DNA of 51,823 nt from Phycisphaerae bacterium. GTDB taxonomy: Bacteria > Planctomycetota > Phycisphaerae > Phycisphaerales > UBA1924. Made by a program: the position numbers and the translations under genes. Positions 50,763 through 51,823 of the stretch are shown here, one piece after another; the stretch's first letter is position 1; each line of letters starts with the position of its first letter. The DNA lies in NCBI GenBank assembly GCA_016873295.1, contig VGXM01000022.1:1-51823 (forward strand), read 5' to 3'. Under the pieces are notes generated by a model. That model saw nothing but the letters and a program-made list of their open reading frames with translations. It was not told the origin of the DNA and searched no databases.

Positions 50763-51665
50763 ATGAGCGCGTTCGTGGCGTTGTTGCGGTCGGCGGCGGT
50801 GGTGATGCTCTGCGGCGGGCCCGCGGCGCTCGCGCAGTTCATCCCCGGGCGCCTCTACACCCCGACCGACGGCGGCGTGATCATCGAGTGGGACCAGCAG
50901 CTCCAGCTCCGGCGGCAGTTCACGGTGCCGGGCGTGGAGACGGCGACGGGCGCCGTGTTCAACGACGCGGGGAACCTCGTGTTCATCGGGCGCCGGGCGG
51001 GCTCCACCCGCGTGATGGAGATCAACTCGAGCGGGACGATCCTGCGCGAGTACAACACGGGGCTGGGCTCCCTCTTCCGCGGGTCGTACATCGACTTTGA
51101 TCCGGCGTCGCGGCGGTACGTCATCGCCGACTACCGCCGGGTCACGGTGCTGAGCGCGAACCTGGCGTTGGTCGCTTCCACGCCATCGACGTTTGAGCGG
51201 GCCTCGGGTGTCGCGTTCGCGCCCGGGAACGTGATTCTGGCGACGGACCAGTCGGGCGGGACGCTGCGCCGGTTCAACGCCTCGACGCTGGCGGAGATGA
51301 CGCCGATCACCATCGGGGGATGGGTGCGAACGGGGATCGACGTGACGGGGAGCGGTCACGTGTTGCTGACGGCGTTCGGCGACGGCACGGTGCAGCGGCT
51401 GACCAACGGGCAGCCGCCCCTCGTCACGCTCGTGGGCGGGCTGGGGTACGGCAATCTCAGCGACGTGCGCGACCTGGGCAACGGGACGTTCGTCACAAGC
51501 GACGGGCGGGGGCTGCTCAAGATCTACTCGTCGAGCGGGTCGTTGCTGCGGACGGGGGTCTCGACGACGTTCTCCGACGGCGTGGCGTTCCTGGTGCCGT
51601 CGCCCGCGGGCCTGGTGGTGCTGGCGTCCGGGCTGGTGGCGATTCGACGTCGTCGGGCGGGTTGA
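50763..51665 (+). CDS. Exported PEP-CTERM-type protein with beta-propeller-like repeats
   Basis: 300 residues. A signal peptide covers about 1-25 (ALLRSAAVVMLCGGPAALAQ). The body consists of short repeated strands resembling NHL/SMP-30-like propeller blades (IEWDQQLQLRRQFTVPG, VMEINSSGTILREYNTG, LLKIYSSSGSLLRTGVS). The C-terminus VPSPAGLVVLASGLVAIRRR is a PEP-CTERM-type sorting tail: a Pro-containing motif, hydrophobic helix and Arg cluster. Such proteins are processed by exosortase and associated with the envelope or exopolysaccharide. The exosortase gene is not in the window. A hairpin terminator follows. Confidence 0.82.
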   Translation: MSAFVALLRSAAVVMLCGGPAALAQFIPGRLYTPTDGGVIIEWDQQLQLRRQFTVPGVETATGAVFNDAGNLVFIGRRAGSTRVMEINSSGTILREYNTGLGSLFRGSYIDFDPASRRYVIADYRRVTVLSANLALVASTPSTFERASGVAFAPGNVILATDQSGGTLRRFNASTLAEMTPITIGGWVRTGIDVTGSGHVLLTAFGDGTVQRLTNGQPPLVTLVGGLGYGNLSDVRDLGNGTFVTSDGRGLLKIYSSSGSLLRTGVSTTFSDGVAFLVPSPAGLVVLASGLVAIRRRRAG

Positions 51666-51683
51666 GGGCGTGGAGAAAGCGAT

Positions 51684-51711
51684 AAACCCCCGCCGATGAG
51701 GGCGGGGGTTT
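51684..51711. terminator. Bidirectional hairpin terminator
   Basis: AAACCCCCGCC, loop GATGAG, GGCGGGGGTTT: an 11-bp stem with A/T ends between two convergent genes. It resembles the 9598-9630 palindrome in its C5/G5 core flanked by A and T. Confidence 0.75.
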
Positions 51712-51734
51712 GGATGATGGGTCGAAGGGTTGAC

Positions 51735-51823
51735 TTACCAGCCGCCGCTCTGGCGTCCGCCGCGGCCACCGCCGCCGCCGCCGCCGAAGCCGCCGCGGCC
51801 ACCGCCGCCGCCGCCGCCGCCAC
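51735..51823 (-). CDS. Gly-rich C-terminus of an RNA-binding-type protein (partial)
   Basis: A frame entering from the window edge ends at TAA 51735-51737. The visible 28 residues are runs of glycine broken by RGG and F, ending RGGRQSGGW. This tail is typical of small RRM-type (glycine-rich) RNA-binding proteins common in planctomycetes and cyanobacteria; the RRM domain would lie beyond the window. Without it the assignment is inference from composition and the RGG ending. Confidence 0.6.
   Translation of the reverse strand, partial: GGGGGGGGRGGFGGGGGGGRGGRQSGGW

Overview
The window is about 51.8 kb of very GC-rich DNA (roughly 70% by eye), densely packed with bacterial genes. The likely source is a planctomycete, probably of the Phycisphaerae. 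This is inferred from a secreted subtilisin-like protease ending in paired DxNGDGVVDFNDFL dockerin-like repeats, a PEP-CTERM-type exported protein, a fused SecD-SecF protein, small CxxC...CPECG zinc-ribbon proteins, a Mla-type lipid transport pair and a GH35 beta-galactosidase. No plasmid, phage or CRISPR features are visible.

Layout. 1-9.2 kb: the end of a truncated gene, a small zinc-ribbon protein, a tandem repeat block with a serine/threonine kinase remnant, the S8 protease, a FapA-family protein, an 800-bp array of paired hairpins, then an alpha-oxoamine-synthase-like enzyme downstream of a diaminopentanoate-dehydrogenase-like reductase. 9.2-17.4 kb: a DoxX-like gene remnant, a repeat/palindrome region, rpsB-tsf, another hairpin repeat, tryptophanase (tnaA) followed at 12 nt by a polyferredoxin-TPR fusion, tRNA-Arg(CCT) and histidine ammonia-lyase (hutH). 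17.5-35.2 kb: a long minus-strand run, nudix > degenerate site-2-protease-like > rhomboid > tgt > yajC > secDF > LysM > hldD > UXS > SolA-like oxidase > thpR > DUF2339 > S10 peptidase > QueC-like > GNAT. Several genes overlap by 4-8 nt and many gaps are under 70 nt. The core tgt-yajC-secDF order is the classic translocase operon, and secG lies separately at 47.4 kb. 35.3-36.2 kb: a decayed IS630-family element sits in the divergent promoter region between nudix and mlaF. 36.3-38.7 kb: mlaF-mlaD, tRNA-Pro(CGG) and a small hypothetical gene. 38.7-51.8 kb: SGNH hydrolase, TolC-like lipoprotein, GH35, an HD-type (p)ppGpp-hydrolase-like protein, PDZ protein, YicC, SecG, a double-domain ABC permease, a zinc-ribbon membrane protein, a PEP-CTERM protein and the Gly-rich end of an RNA-binding-type protein.

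The most unusual content is a superfamily of two-hairpin elements bounded by GTGCCACG...CGTGGCAC. One subfamily forms a six-unit array (6130-6914) in which every period is a multiple of 19 bp and the internal 19-mer count runs 4-3-2-4-3-2. A second subfamily forms 192-bp tandem repeats (about 768-1262) and an inverted copy (12072-12172). A solo hairpin of the first type lies at 39662-39697. In the minus-strand reading direction each block follows the 3' end of a gene. No transposase of the REP-associated (RAYT) type is in the window.
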